From the NCBI GenBank assembly GCA_016713535.1, contig JADJOY010000004.1:62001-126000 (forward strand): DNA of 64,000 nucleotides, written 5' to 3'. The notes beneath the pieces are model-generated. The model saw only the letters and a program-made list of their open reading frames with translations. It was not told where the DNA came from and made no database searches. The DNA is from JADJOY01 sp016713535 [NCBI: Deltaproteobacteria bacterium]. Its GTDB lineage: Bacteria; JADJOY01. Below are positions 17,818-27,620 of this stretch, one piece after another (position 1 is the first letter of the stretch; every line of letters starts with the position of its first letter). A program made the position numbers and the translations under genes.

Positions 17818-19132
17818 ATGAACGCCTCCGGAACTACCCTCGATTCACGCCTGATCTCGTGGCGCTGGCGCGTCTTCTTCAGCACCTACCTCTGCTACTT
17901 CGGCATGTATTTCTGCCGGAAGCCGTTCTACGTGGCCAAGGCCGGGCTGGGCGAGCACTTCCACCTGACCGCCACCTCGCTCGGCCTGCTCGAGACGGCG
18001 TACCTGCTGGCCTACACCGTGGGGCAGTTCGCGGCCGGCGGGATCGGTAATCGCGTCGGGCCGCGGGTGACGCTCATCTTCGGCATGATCGCGTCGATCC
18101 TCGCGAACCTGGCGTTCGGCGTGACCGACGTCTTCGTGCTGTTCGTGATCGCGATGGTCGTGAACGGGATCGGCCAGGCGACCGGCTGGTCGGGCGGTGT
18201 GGGAACCATGGGCAACTGGTTCCACAAGCGCGAGCGCGGCACGTGGATGGGCTGGTGGGCGACCAACTACCAGTTCGGCGGGTTCGCCGCGACCTTCCTC
18301 GCCTCGTGGCTGCTCGGCCACTACGGCGTGAGCGCGAGCTTCTTCGGTGGCGCCGCCGTGCTGGTCGCGATCCTGCTCTTCTTCGTTCCCAATCAGCGCA
18401 ACCGCCCCGAGGACGTGGGGCTGCCGCCGGTCGAGGATCCGGTCGATGTGGACGAGTCTGGCGCCGCTGCCGAGCGCCTCGGCGACGAGCCGGCTCGCGA
18501 GATCGCCGTCTCGGACGAGACCGGCTGGAGCCGTGACGCGATCGTGACCGTGCTGCTGGTCGGCACCTTCTATTTCTTCGTCAAGTTCATCCGCTACGCG
18601 TTGTGGTCGTGGGTGCCGTATTTCCTCAAGCTCAACTACGCGCAGAGCGCCGAGGCGAGCGGCTACCTGTCGACGCTCTTTCGACTTCGCCGGAATCCCC
18701 GGCGTGATCGTGGCCGGGTGGCTCTCGGACCGGTTCTTCCGGTCGCGGCGCACCATCGTGAGCTTTCTCTTTCTGCTCGGCCTGACCGCTTCGTGCCTGG
18801 TCATGTGGAAACTGGGCGGCACCTCGCTCGCGGTGTTCGGCGCGGCGCTGCTGCTGATCGGCTTCACGCTCTACGGGCCGGACGCGCTCATGACGGGCGC
18901 CGGCGCGATCGAGGTCGGCTCGCGCGCGAACGCCACCCTGGCCGCGGGCATCATCAACGGCATGGGCCAGGTGGGCGCGGTGGTTCAGGCGCTCGCGATC
19001 GGCAAGCTCTACGACAAGCTGGGCGGTCAGCTCGGGCCAATCTTCCTCTTGCTGGTGGGCTCGGCGGTGATGGCGACGCTCTTGCTCGGCGTCGTCCTGA
19101 TCCGCAACCGGCTCGGGAAGTCCGCGCTGTAG
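17818..19132 (+). CDS. OPA-type MFS transporter (GlpT/UhpT-like), one indel
   Basis: A 437-aa (repaired) inner-membrane transporter of the organophosphate:phosphate antiporter group of the major facilitator superfamily, about 12 helices. 'CYFGMYFCRKPFYVAKAGL' near the N-terminus and 'NGIGQATGWSGGVGTMGNWF' are hallmark OPA segments, and 'GWWATNYQFGGFAATFLASWL' also matches. As written, the frame breaks at the TTT at 18679-18681. Dropping one T gives 'STLFDFAGIPGVIVAGWLSD', joining the two halves seamlessly. Family members exchange sugar phosphates or glycerol-3-phosphate for phosphate, or act as sensors (UhpC). The substrate is not certain. Confidence 0.87.
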
Positions 19133-19169
19133 TTTCCGCACCCCCAAGAAAGCCGTGTCGGCCCGGCGA

Positions 19170-19230
19170 CGGGGGATGGAACCCCCGCCGCTACGATGCC
19201 TTTCGTAGCGCGGGGGGCTCCGTCCCCCCG
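19170..19230. repeat. 61-bp imperfect palindrome (REP-like)
   Basis: The two arms (19170-19196 and 19203-19230) are nearly complementary around the loop TGCCTT. The innermost 7 bp (GCTACGA / TCGTAGC) are perfect. Each outer arm can also fold on itself (GGGGG-ATGGAA-CCCCC and GGGGGG-CTCCGT-CCCCCC). It sits in the gap between the OPA transporter stop and the ferritin-like gene, so it could act as a terminator or mRNA stabiliser. There is no T-run, so I prefer a REP-type repeat. Confidence 0.6.
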
Positions 19231-19357
19231 CGGCGCGAGCTGGCCGCTTCGGTTCCGGTCTCGATTGACGCCCGATTCGGCCCGGAAGTAGCGTGAAGGA
19301 CCGGCCCATGGAGGCCGGACGTGCGAGAGCCCGAGCCGGGTCTCGCGGAGGATTCGC

Positions 19358-20386
19358 ATGGCGCTCTTCCCCGAACATCGCCACGAGATGGAGCGGTTCC
19401 AGCGCATCGACCTCCCTGCCGACCAGGCCGAGACCTTGCGCCGTCTCCAGGACGTCGACGTACCGCTCACGCTCCACTGGCAATGGGACTACACGCTCGG
19501 CGAGGACCACCTGAAAGCGCTCTACGAGAAGGGGAAGAGCGGCCAGTGGAACGCGCAGACCGACGTCGACTGGTCGGTGCCCCTCGCCGACGGCGACTGG
19601 CTCGCCAACCCCGAGAGCTCGATCCTCGCCAACGTGCTCTCGATCGTGGGCCGCGACGAAGCGACCCGCAAGCAGGCGGTGGTCGACGAGATCGGCTTCA
19701 CGATGTCGCAGCTCCTCCACGGCGAGCAGGCGGCGCTCCAGCTCACCGCCCAGCTCGTCAACGCGATCCCGGACATGGACGCGAAGTTCTACGCCGCGAG
19801 CCAGGTGGTGGACGAGGCGCGCCATTGCGAGGTGTTCGCGAGCTTCCTCGAGCGCAAGGTCGGCCACATCGATCCCATCGACCCCGTCCTCAAGCATCTT
19901 CTGGACCAGCTCCTCAGTGCCGCCGAGTGGTGGAAGAAGGCGGTCGGGATGCAGGTGCTGTTCGAGGGCGTGGCGCTCGGGGTCTTCGCGGGGCTCGAGC
20001 AGAACGTGCGGAATCCGTTGCTGCGCGACATCCTGCGGCGCGTGACCATCGACGAGGCGCGCCATGCCGCCTTCGGCTTCCACTCGCTCAAGCGTCAGCT
20101 CCCCCACCTCTCGTCGGTGGAACGGGATCAACTCGAGGACTGGACGTTCGAGATCCTCGAGTGCCTCTTCAACTCGTCGGGCAAGGGCATGACGGAGCTG
20201 CTCGGGCCGAAGTACGGCCTCGATCCCTTCCGCCTGCTGCGCGGCACGCTGCGCTCGGACGGCTGGAAGTGGAGCCAGATGTACCTCTACAACCACACCG
20301 TGCTGCCCAACCTCAAGAACCTCGGGATCCTCACCGAGCGCACGCGCCGAGGGTACGTAGGGCTGGGGTTGCTTCCCGACGCGTGA
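19358..20386 (+). CDS. Diiron ferritin-like protein (R2-like/AurF-like fold)
   Basis: A 342-aa helical-bundle protein with two copies of the metal-binding DEARH motif, 'VVDEARHCEVFASF' and 'TIDEARHAAFGFHSL', plus Glu residues in 'LLHGEQAAL' and 'VLFEGVALG'. This is the Glu/DExxH pattern of diiron oxidases and oxygenases in the ferritin-like superfamily. The N-terminus has the Trp/Tyr-rich 'WQWDYTLGEDHLKALYEKG'. It is related to ribonucleotide reductase R2-like proteins but lacks a clear tyrosyl-radical context, so an oxidase or N-oxygenase role is more likely. A GGAGG lies before the ATG. Neighbours give no pathway clue. Confidence 0.82.
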   Translation: MALFPEHRHEMERFQRIDLPADQAETLRRLQDVDVPLTLHWQWDYTLGEDHLKALYEKGKSGQWNAQTDVDWSVPLADGDWLANPESSILANVLSIVGRDEATRKQAVVDEIGFTMSQLLHGEQAALQLTAQLVNAIPDMDAKFYAASQVVDEARHCEVFASFLERKVGHIDPIDPVLKHLLDQLLSAAEWWKKAVGMQVLFEGVALGVFAGLEQNVRNPLLRDILRRVTIDEARHAAFGFHSLKRQLPHLSSVERDQLEDWTFEILECLFNSSGKGMTELLGPKYGLDPFRLLRGTLRSDGWKWSQMYLYNHTVLPNLKNLGILTERTRRGYVGLGLLPDA

Positions 20387-20393
20387 TCGGCGC

Positions 20394-21041
20394 CTACGGC
20401 ACCAGGTCGAAGACGACCGGCGGCTGGATCGGCTCGTAGAAGACGTCGCAGCTCGCCGCGTTCACGAGCGTGGTCACGCCCGCGCGGGTGACGCCGGCTC
20501 CCTCGTGGATGTGGCCGAACACGTGGAAACGTGGTGCGATCCGCTCCACGGCCGCGAGCAGATCCTCGCAGCCGACGTGCTGGCTGCCAAAGGTGGTGCG
20601 ATCGCCGTGGCCGAGCGGCGGACCGTGGGTGACGAGCACGTCGGTGTCGGTGGGGATGAGCGCCCACTTCTCGCGCAGGGGGCCACCGCGAGGGAGGTTG
20701 AACGCCCAGTCGAGGAACTCGGGCTGCCATGGGCTGCCATAGAACTTCCAGCCTTCGATCGTGATCGCCTGGTCCTCCAGGTAGATCGCGTGGCGGAGGC
20801 GGGCCCGGGCGTCGTCGGGCTGCCGCTGGAAGCACCAGTCGTGGTTCCCGGCGATCACGATCTTGTGGGGATGAGGCAGCGCCGCGAGGAAGGCGTCGAA
20901 GGCGCCGACCTCTTCGAGCTCGCCGTGCTTGGTGAGGTCGCCGGCGTGGATCAGCAGGTCGCCGGGCGGGAGGGTGACACGCTCGTGGTAGCCGTGCGTG
21001 TCGCTCCAGGCGACCACACGGAGCGCGCGGCGGGTCGTCAC
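20394..21041 (-). CDS. Calcineurin-like metallophosphoesterase
   Basis: A 215-aa metallophosphoesterase with all five signature motifs: 'WSDTHG', 'HAGDLT', 'AGNHDW', 'VTHGPP' and 'FGHIHEG'. These bind two metal ions and hydrolyse a phosphoester; the short single-domain form resembles the MPPED/UPF0046-type enzymes ('GSPWQPEF' is typical of that group). Start: I choose the GTG at 21041, nine bases after the OsmC stop, because the longer open frame would overlap OsmC by 67 bases and add no family sequence. The two genes are probably an operon. It converges with the ferritin-like gene, whose stop is 7 bases away. Confidence 0.87.
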   Translation of the reverse strand: MTTRRALRVVAWSDTHGYHERVTLPPGDLLIHAGDLTKHGELEEVGAFDAFLAALPHPHKIVIAGNHDWCFQRQPDDARARLRHAIYLEDQAITIEGWKFYGSPWQPEFLDWAFNLPRGGPLREKWALIPTDTDVLVTHGPPLGHGDRTTFGSQHVGCEDLLAAVERIAPRFHVFGHIHEGAGVTRAGVTTLVNAASCDVFYEPIQPPVVFDLVP

Positions 21042-21049
21042 GTCGGTCG

Positions 21050-21460
21050 TCAGTCCGAGTACCGGAAGTCGATCGGCACCTCGATCGCCGGGCTCAGGCT
21101 CTCGGCCACCGGACATGTGTGAGCGGTGCGCTCCATGAGCGCGCGCTGTTCGGCGCTCAGCTGGCGCGGCATGTCGATGGCGACCTCTAGCTTGCCGATG
21201 CGCCGGGTCGGCTCGCTCACCATGTGCTTGGCGACGCGCACCCGGGTGCCCCCCGCCGAAAAGGAGTGGCGGCGCGCGACGATGTCCATCGTCGTGGCGA
21301 TGCAGGTGCCGAGCGCCGTCGCCACCAGATCGGTGGGCGAGAAGCTCTCGCCGCGGCCCATGTTGTCCTTGGGAGCGTCGGTGGCGAGCTGAGTGCTGGA
21401 CGGGCCGTGGACGGCCGTCGTGTGAAGATCACCCTCGTAGCGGATCTCGATCTCGACCAT
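21050..21460 (-). CDS. OsmC-family peroxidase
   Basis: A 136-aa OsmC/Ohr-superfamily protein, which reduces organic hydroperoxides with a reactive Cys pair. The two Cys are in 'ALGTCIATTMDIVA' (about Cys53) and 'AHTCPVAESL' (about Cys115), the standard OsmC/YhfA spacing. 'DNMGRGESFSPTDLVATAL' is a conserved family segment. It belongs to the YhfA-like branch rather than Ohr. It is followed closely by a metallophosphoesterase gene on the same strand. Confidence 0.92.
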   Translation of the reverse strand: MVEIEIRYEGDLHTTAVHGPSSTQLATDAPKDNMGRGESFSPTDLVATALGTCIATTMDIVARRHSFSAGGTRVRVAKHMVSEPTRRIGKLEVAIDMPRQLSAEQRALMERTAHTCPVAESLSPAIEVPIDFRYSD

Positions 21461-21513
21461 GGGGAGCCTCGCAGCAATGCGTTCCCCTCAGTATCGACGG
21501 CACGCGAGGTGGG

Positions 21514-22361
21514 TCAAGCGGCGCGTCGATACGGGCTCTCGAGCGTGCCGGCGCGATACGCGGCCGCAGGCTCGGGATCGCAGTAGGTCGGATCGAGGAC
21601 ACGACGCCGGCGGTGGGCGAGGAGCGCGCCGAGGCTGCGCGGCAACCGGTTTGCGTAGCGCATGAACGCGGGCAGGGTGCCGAAGGTGTGCTCGGCGAGG
21701 CGGAACTCCGCGCTCGATCGCGCGCGGCCCTGCTCGCGCAGGAGATGCGGCGAGTCCGGGTTCGCTCGGTACGTGCGGACGTAGTCGAGGAGGCGGCGGT
21801 GGTAGCTCGGGTCTCGACGATGGCGCTGATGGTGCCGGCGCGGGGATGGGTACCGGCGAGCATCTGCTCGAGCTCGCGCTCGAGGGCCTCGAGGCCATCG
21901 TCGAACATGTCGAGGATCTGCAGGTCGTAGATCGGGTTGGCGTGGGTGACCTGCATGAGGTGGCCGATGATCGTGTCCCGGCGTGACAGGAGACCCACGG
22001 GGTCGATCACCGAGACGGGGTCGTCGAGAAACCGCAGCACCTGGTGAAACCGGAAGTCGATGCCCTGGGTCTCGTAGTAGTCGGCCGCGCCCGGGACGAT
22101 GAAGAACTGCACCATGTCGAGGCCGCCGAAGCCGAGCTGCGCGCGGGTGGGGATCTGCGTCAGGTAACCGCGCTCGGCGAGACGCGCGAGGCGCCGGTCG
22201 ATCTCGCGCTGGCTGGCGTAGAGGGCGACGGTGCCCGCGAGGCGGGCGAGCTTGTCGCGCCACTGGCGGGGACCGCCCGCGGCGGTGGCGAGAAGGCGCA
22301 GCGGTGAGGCGGTCTTGCGCGCGGTGGTCTCGGTGGCGGAGGGCGTGGCGACGTTCTTCAT
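21514..22361 (-). CDS. Unrecognised protein coupled to a TetR regulator, one indel
   Basis: A 282-aa protein (repaired) that I do not recognise. It is rich in Arg/Leu helices and has no signal peptide or clear membrane segment. Notable stretches are 'LTQIPTRAQLGFGGLDMVQFF', 'GAADYYETQGIDFRFHQVLRF' and 'QVTHANPIYDLQILDMFDDG'. As written, one base is missing near 21812: 'AIVETRATT' should read 'AIVEDPSYHRRLLDYVRTYR', after which the frame runs to the stop at 21514. Its ATG overlaps the TetR gene stop by 4 bases (ATGA), so the two are translationally coupled and it is probably the regulator's main target. The Asn/His/Asp-rich middle could suit an enzyme, but I do not assign one. Confidence 0.8.
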
Positions 22362-23071
22362 GAATGGCTCCGGGTGGTGGGGCGGCCCGCGCGCCGCGCG
22401 GGGACCGGTTCGGCGGAGGACTCGGACGGGCCGCCAGGCACGGCGACGCCGCCGATCGCGCCCAGCGACAGACGCGTCAGCAACTCGGCGAGCTCGCCGC
22501 GCGGCACGGTGTCGTCGAAGAGCGAGAAGAGCCCGACCCGCATCCACAGGCCGAGGAGCGCGTGCCCGACGAGAGCGGGGTAGGGGATGGTCACGCCCAG
22601 CTCGGAGGCGGCCCGTTCCAGGAGCTGACGCACCCAACGAGCGGCGCCCGGGCTCACGCCGTCGTGGAGGCGGCGCACGTCGAGGCCGAGGCTCGCGCGC
22701 TCGGCGAAGGCGCGCAGAAGCTCGCGGTGATCGTGCCAGACGGAGAGGCACTCGCCGGCGAGGATCCGCACCCGTGCGGCGAGGTCGGGCACGTCCTCGT
22801 CTCTTGCGCGCGGGGAGAGAGCGGCCCACGCCGCTTCCAGACGCGCCACCAGCTCGGCGTCGAGCTCGTCGAGGAGCTCGTCGAGGATCGCCTCCTTGCT
22901 GGCGAAGTGTACGTACATCGTTCCCTGCGCGACGCCGGCGGCGCGCGCGATGTCGCCGATCTGCGTCTCCTGGTAGCCGCGGCGCCCGAAGCACGCGCGA
23001 GCCGCCTCCTTGAGGGCCTCCCGGGTGCGGGCCTTCTGAGCGGTGCGAGAGGTCGTGGCGGGGTCGCGCAT
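22358..23071 (-). CDS. TetR/AcrR-family transcriptional regulator
   Basis: A 237-aa regulator. The N-terminal helix-turn-helix (residues ~14-60) reads 'REALKEAARACFGRRGYQET' and then 'GDIARAAGVAQGTMYVHFASKEAIL', textbook TetR. The C-terminal ligand-binding domain is Leu/Arg-rich and ends in a disordered tail. It is transcribed in front of an unrecognised gene with a 4-base overlap. An AT-rich palindromic site lies immediately upstream of its start, so autorepression is likely. The ligand is unknown. Confidence 0.92.
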   Translation of the reverse strand: MRDPATTSRTAQKARTREALKEAARACFGRRGYQETQIGDIARAAGVAQGTMYVHFASKEAILDELLDELDAELVARLEAAWAALSPRARDEDVPDLAARVRILAGECLSVWHDHRELLRAFAERASLGLDVRRLHDGVSPGAARWVRQLLERAASELGVTIPYPALVGHALLGLWMRVGLFSLFDDTVPRGELAELLTRLSLGAIGGVAVPGGPSESSAEPVPARRAGRPTTRSHS

Positions 23072-23083
23072 GGGTGGGACGCT

Positions 23084-23116
23084 GTATGAAGTGAATTCAG
23101 TGAATCATATTCATCA
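23084..23116 (-). promoter_or_regulatory. Palindromic operator upstream of the TetR gene
   Basis: This short AT-rich stretch in a GC-rich genome contains TGAATTCA and, at 23101-23113, the perfect inverted repeat TGAAT-CAT-ATTCA. The GAATTCAgTGAATcATATTC arrangement gives overlapping half-sites with ATTCA cores. It sits 13-45 bases upstream of the TetR ATG. It most likely combines promoter and operator for autoregulation of the TetR operon. Confidence 0.6.
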
Positions 23117-23159
23117 GCATGGCGCAAGCTGGACCACGATCGACGCCCGCCGGCGGGAG

Positions 23160-24119
23160 TCAGGCCTCGAGGTCGGGCCGCAGCAGCAGCCGCGTGGGAC
23201 GCAAGACGGAACGCGCTTCGCTCGTGCCGACGGCGAGCGCGACGAGATGGCCCGCGCGGCGAAGCAGCACGCGCTCTCCATCGCCTGGCGGCGCGACCTC
23301 GCCCTCGAGCCCGTCCATGCCGATCGCGGCGCCATGGGCGACGGCCCTCGCACCCGCCGCCGACAGGTCCAGGGCGCGCCGGCCCGGGAACTCGAGGGCG
23401 TCGAGTGGGATCGACGCGCGTGTGATGGCCGCCGCGGGGGACTGACCGAGCAGCTCCCCGAGCGAAGCGGAGCGTTCGATCGCGAAGCCACCGGAGCGGA
23501 TGCGGCGCAGGCTCGCGAGGTGCCCCTCGGTGCCGAGACGGTGCGCAAGCTCCTCCCCGAGCACGCGCACGTACGTGCCCTTCGAGCACACCACGCGCAG
23601 ACGTAGCCGATCGAGCGTGAGCCCGGTCACTTCGAGAGCGTGAATGGTCACGGAGCGCGCGGCGCGCTCCACGACCTCGCCGCGTCGCGCCTTCTCGTAG
23701 AGCCGCTCGCCGCCGACGTGTACCGCGGAGTACATGGGCGGGACCTGGAGGATCTCGCCGACGAAGGCGTCGCGCGCGCGGGCGAGCTCGTCCGCCCCGA
23801 GCGCCGGGAGCGCGGCGGTGGCCGTCACCCGCCCCGTGACGTCGCCGGTATCGGTCGCGGCGCCGAGGGCGAGATCCGCTTCGTATTCCTTCTCGCCGTC
23901 GCCGAGAGCGTCGGCGAGCTTGGTCGCCTCGCCCAGGCAGAGCGGCAAGACACCGGTGGCGAACGGGTCGAGGGTACCGATGAAGCCGAGCTTGCGTCGT
24001 CGGCCGAGGAGCGGTCGGAGGCGCCGGATGACGTCGAACGAGCCGAGCCGCGCGGGCTTGTCTACGATCAGCAGGCCATCGGGGACGTCGGCGGCCCGGA
24101 AGCTCGGCGCACCGCTCAC
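23160..24119 (-). CDS. truB: tRNA pseudouridine(55) synthase TruB
   Basis: A 319-aa pseudouridine synthase that isomerises U55 in the T-loop of tRNAs. The catalytic Asp lies in 'GFIGTLDPFATGVLPLCLG' (about residue 51). Other family motifs are 'GLLIVDKPARLGSFDV', 'VPPMYSAVHVGGERLYEKARRGE' (split by eye into two motifs) and 'VVCSKGTYVRVLGEELAHRLG'. A C-terminal PUA-like portion follows. The GTG start overlaps the rbfA stop (GTGA), so translation is coupled. It is the last gene of the rimP-nusA-ylxR-infB-DUF503-rbfA operon. Confidence 0.95.
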   Translation of the reverse strand: MSGAPSFRAADVPDGLLIVDKPARLGSFDVIRRLRPLLGRRRKLGFIGTLDPFATGVLPLCLGEATKLADALGDGEKEYEADLALGAATDTGDVTGRVTATAALPALGADELARARDAFVGEILQVPPMYSAVHVGGERLYEKARRGEVVERAARSVTIHALEVTGLTLDRLRLRVVCSKGTYVRVLGEELAHRLGTEGHLASLRRIRSGGFAIERSASLGELLGQSPAAAITRASIPLDALEFPGRRALDLSAAGARAVAHGAAIGMDGLEGEVAPPGDGERVLLRRAGHLVALAVGTSEARSVLRPTRLLLRPDLEA

Positions 24120-24517
24120 GAGTCGTTCGGCTCGTCGGCCCCGCTCGCGTCGGGGGGATCGACGGGGCGGTCCTCGGCGTGGATGCGCTCGAGGATGCCC
24201 TCGACTTCCTGACCGAACGCCAGCGACTCGTCGCGCCGGAACACCACCTCGGGCGCGAACTTGAGCTGCAGGCGCCGCGCGACCTCGCGACGGAAGAACG
24301 GAGTCGCGCGCTTCAGGCCATCGGCCACGCGCTTGAGCGTCGCGTCGTCGCCCAACGCGCTGAAGTAAACGGTGGCCAGGCGGAGATCGGGCGACACGCG
24401 CGCCCCGGTCACGGTGGCGGCGACGAGCGCGGGGTCCTTGGCCTCCCCGCGCGACAGCATGCTCGCCACTTCCTCGTGGATGAGGTGGGCGACCCGGTCC
24501 TGGCGGCGCGTGGTCAC
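24116..24517 (-). CDS. rbfA: Ribosome-binding factor A
   Basis: A 133-aa KH-fold protein that binds 30S subunits during late 16S rRNA maturation and cold adaptation. It shows the family features '[20 protein letters not shown]', '[17 protein letters not shown]' and '[24 protein letters not shown]' (across two conserved blocks), and an acidic C-terminal tail. The GTG start overlaps the stop of the DUF503 gene (GTGA) and its stop overlaps truB in the same way. This order is the standard arrangement in bacteria. Confidence 0.94.
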   Translation of the reverse strand: MTTRRQDRVAHLIHEEVASMLSRGEAKDPALVAATVTGARVSPDLRLATVYFSALGDDATLKRVADGLKRATPFFRREVARRLQLKFAPEVVFRRDESLAFGQEVEGILERIHAEDRPVDPPDASGADEPNDS

Positions 24518-24801
24518 AGGTGCATGATCTCGATCTGCGAGTTGGCGACGATCGCGAGCGCCATGTTGTCGATGGCGTCGCGGATCTGGTCGAGCACGGA
24601 GTTCACGAAGCGGGTGTCGTTCGAGACCACCGCGAAGCCGATGCGGGCGCGACCCCAGAGGTCCTGGTCGCCCACCTCCGCGACGGCCACGTTGAAGCGG
24701 GCGCGGAGGCGGTCGACGGTGCTACGCACCACCTTGCGCTTTTCCTTGAGCGAGCGCGAGTCGGGGATGAGGAGGTCGACCCATCCGACCCCGACCACCA
24801 T
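24514..24801 (-). CDS. DUF503 (YlxP-like) protein
   Basis: A small protein of ~95 aa in the DUF503/YlxP family, usually encoded between infB and rbfA; its role in ribosome assembly is suspected from context. It reads '[19 protein letters not shown]', '[20 protein letters not shown]' and '[17 protein letters not shown]', all family-typical. I start at the ATG giving 'MVVGVGW' because family members begin there. ATG 24825 and GTG 24828 are also in frame. Its stop overlaps the rbfA start. Confidence 0.88.
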   Translation of the reverse strand: MVVGVGWVDLLIPDSRSLKEKRKVVRSTVDRLRARFNVAVAEVGDQDLWGRARIGFAVVSNDTRFVNSVLDQIRDAIDNMALAIVANSQIEIMHL

Positions 24802-24897
24802 CCCCGCTTCGTCGAAGTCCTGCATCACGCGTGGGTTCGCGGCGCCGTGCGCCGCGGGCGACGAGTGCCGCCTCGATCCGAGGATCTCGTTCGGCCG

Positions 24898-27620
24898 TCA
24901 CCCGAGCGAGGGCCGGACCTCCTCGAGAATGTAGGACTCGACCACGTCACCTTGCTTGATGTCGCTGTAGCCGTCGAAGGAAAGCCCGCACTCGAAGCCT
25001 TCCTTCACCTCGCGGACGTCGTCCTTGAAGCGCCGGAGACTGCCGAGCTTGCCGTCGTGGACCACCACGTTGTCACGCAGCAAGCGAGCCTTCGAACCCC
25101 GCGTCACGGTCCCGTGGGTGATCATGCAGCCGCCCACCACGCCCACCTTGGGAATGGTGAAGATCTCCCGGATCTCGGCACGTCCCACGACCTGCTCGCG
25201 ATACTCCGGCTCGAGGAGGCCGGTCATGGCCTTCTGCATCTCGTCGAGCAGCTCGTAGATGATCGAGTAGCAGCGAACGTCGACGCCTTCCTTCTCGGCG
25301 AGGATCCGGGCGTTGACCTCGGGCCGGACGTGGAAGCCCACGATCACGGCGTTGGAGGCGCTGGCGAGCATCACGTCCGACTCGGCGATGGCACCCACGC
25401 CGCCGTGCAGGACCTTGACCTCGACCTTGGGCGTCGAGAGCTTGGCGAGCGCGGTGGTGACGGCCTCCACCGAGCCCTGCATGTCGGCCTTGAGGACGAT
25501 GCGAAGCTCCTTCGCCTCGCCGGCCGCCATCTTCTCGTAGAACTGCTCGAGGCTCATCTTCTGGGGAGCCGCCTGGGTCGATTCGCGCTGCTTGCGCACC
25601 AGCTCGTCGATGAACTGCTTCATCTTGGCGTCGTCCTTGACCACCAAGAGCAGGTCGCCGGCCTTCGGCACTCCCGACAGCCCGAGCACCTCGACCGGCA
25701 TCGCCGGCGTGGCCTCGCGGACCAGTGCGCCGCGCTCGCTCACCAGTGCCCGGACCTTGCCGTACTGCTTGCCGGTGATGAACGAGTCGCCCACCCGCAA
25801 CGTGCCTTCGTTCACGAGTACCGTTGCAACCGGACCACGGCCGCGCGTGAGCTTGGCCTCGATCACCACGCCACGTGCCGGCTTGTTGGGGTTGGACGTC
25901 AGCTCGAGGACGTCGGCCTGCAGCAGCACGATCTCGAGGAGATCCTCCACACCCAGCCGGTCTTTGCGCTAACGCGGACCACCGGCGTCTCGCCGCCCCA
26001 TTCCTCGGGTACGAGGCCGGCCGTGGCGAGCTGCTGGAGGACCTTGTCGGGATTGGCATCCGGGAGGTCCATCTTGTTGACGGCCACCACCACCGGCACC
26101 TCGGCGGCCTTGGCATGGGCCACGGCCTCGAGGGTCTGGGGCATGACACCGTCGTTGGCCGCGACCACCAGGATCACCAGATCGGTGACGTTGGCGCCGC
26201 GCGCGCGCATGGCCGTGAAGGCCTCGTGGCCCGGCGTGTCGAGGAAGGTGATCGCACGGTCGCGCGCGACCACCTGATATGCGCCGATGTGCTGGGTGAT
26301 CCCGCCGGCCTCGCCGCGGGCGACGTTGGTCGAGCGGATCGTGTCGAGGAGCGAGGTCTTGCCGTGGTCGACGTGACCCATGACCGTGACGACCGGCGGC
26401 CGCGTGAGCATGTCCTCGGTCTTGTCGTCGATGCGGTCGACCAAGTCCTCGAGCTCGAGCGAGACCTTCTCGACCTCGTAGCCGAACTCGTTGGCGATGA
26501 TCGCCGCCGTGTCGGCGTCGAGGGCCTCGTTGACCGTCACCATCTGGCCCATCTCGATCAGCTTGCGGATCATGTCGCTCGCCTTCACGGCGATGCGCTT
26601 CGCGAGATCGGCGACGGTGATGCTCTCGCCCATCCGCACGACCAGCTTGCTGGCTTTCGGCGTGGTGATCTGGGTGGCCTGCCCGCCCTTCTTGCCGCCC
26701 TTCTTCTTGCGTGGCGCGAAGCGCAGCATCGCCTCGCGGCGATCGCGGATCTCCGAGCCCTTCTCGAGACGGCGCTTGCGGAAGTCGACCTTGCGGCGGC
26801 CGGGTGCGCCGTCGGACGGCGCTTCGGCGGGCTTGTTCGCAGGGGCCGGCGCTCCGCCGACCGGAGGTCGCGTACGCGCGGCCTCACGCTGCTGGGCGGC
26901 CTGAGCGGCGCGAACCGCCTGCCGCTGAGCCTCGAGGTCGGCGTGGCGTTGCTGGACCGCCTGGATGTCGACGCGGCGGATGATGCGCGCGCCGCTCCCC
27001 GCAGGCCCGGGTGCAGCTGGCGCTGGAGTCGCTGGTGCGGCAGGCGGCGCTGCCGGAGGCGCAGACGCCTGGGCAGCGGGCGGCGTCGCTATTGGAGCGG
27101 GGGCAGGGGCCGGCGCGACGGCCGGCGCCGGAGCCTCGGGAGCCTTGGCCTCGACGATCGCTGCAGCGGCTGGAGTTGCCAGCTCGCTCTTCGGCGCGGG
27201 TGCGGAGGTTTCTGCGGCGACCTCGACTGCCACACGCGGCGCCGGAACCTCGACGGGTACGAGCTCCGGCTCGTGCTCGGGCTCGGATGGGGGGGCCGGC
27301 GGGAGGGCGACCGCGGGTGCAGGCACCTCGGCGGACGGCTCTGGCGCGGCCTCGGCCGACGCCTCGGCGACCGGCTCCACCTTGGCCTTGCGGCGGATGA
27401 CCTTCTTCCCGCCCTCCTTCTTGTCCCGCTCGATCGGCTCCGGGGCCTTCTGCGCCGGCGGCGCCTTCTTCTTGTAGACGGCCCTGAGTAACTCGAGCTC
27501 ACGGTCGCCGAGACTGCTCTGCGCCGTCGTGGCGTCGATTCCCAGCTCGTCGCACTTGTCGAGGAGATCCTCGACTTCGACGCCGTAGGTGCGCGAAAAC
27601 TCCGCAATTCGCATCGTCAT
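24898..27620 (-). CDS. infB: Translation initiation factor IF-2, one indel
   Basis: The GTPase that places initiator tRNA on the 30S subunit; 907 aa when repaired, a usual length. The N-terminal IF2N module starts '[18 protein letters not shown]', followed by a long Ala/Pro/Glu linker (~70-230) and the G domain with 'GHVDHGKTS', 'DTPGHEAF' and '[13 protein letters not shown]'. The C-terminal half carries domains II-IV ('FIVG'-type variants give '[21 protein letters not shown]'). As written, the frame breaks near 25955: 'VSAKTG' runs into a wrong tail, and one missing base restores '[20 protein letters not shown]' or similar. This gene is essential, so a sequencing error is the likely cause. 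Start: ATG at 27620 overlaps the ylxR stop (ATGA); ATG 27614 is also possible. Confidence 0.95.

Noticed and set aside
24898-27620. Programmed ribosomal frameshift or split gene in infB
   Set aside because: No slippery sequence or stimulatory hairpin is obvious, and similar single-base breaks occur in nine other genes; a sequencing error is simpler.
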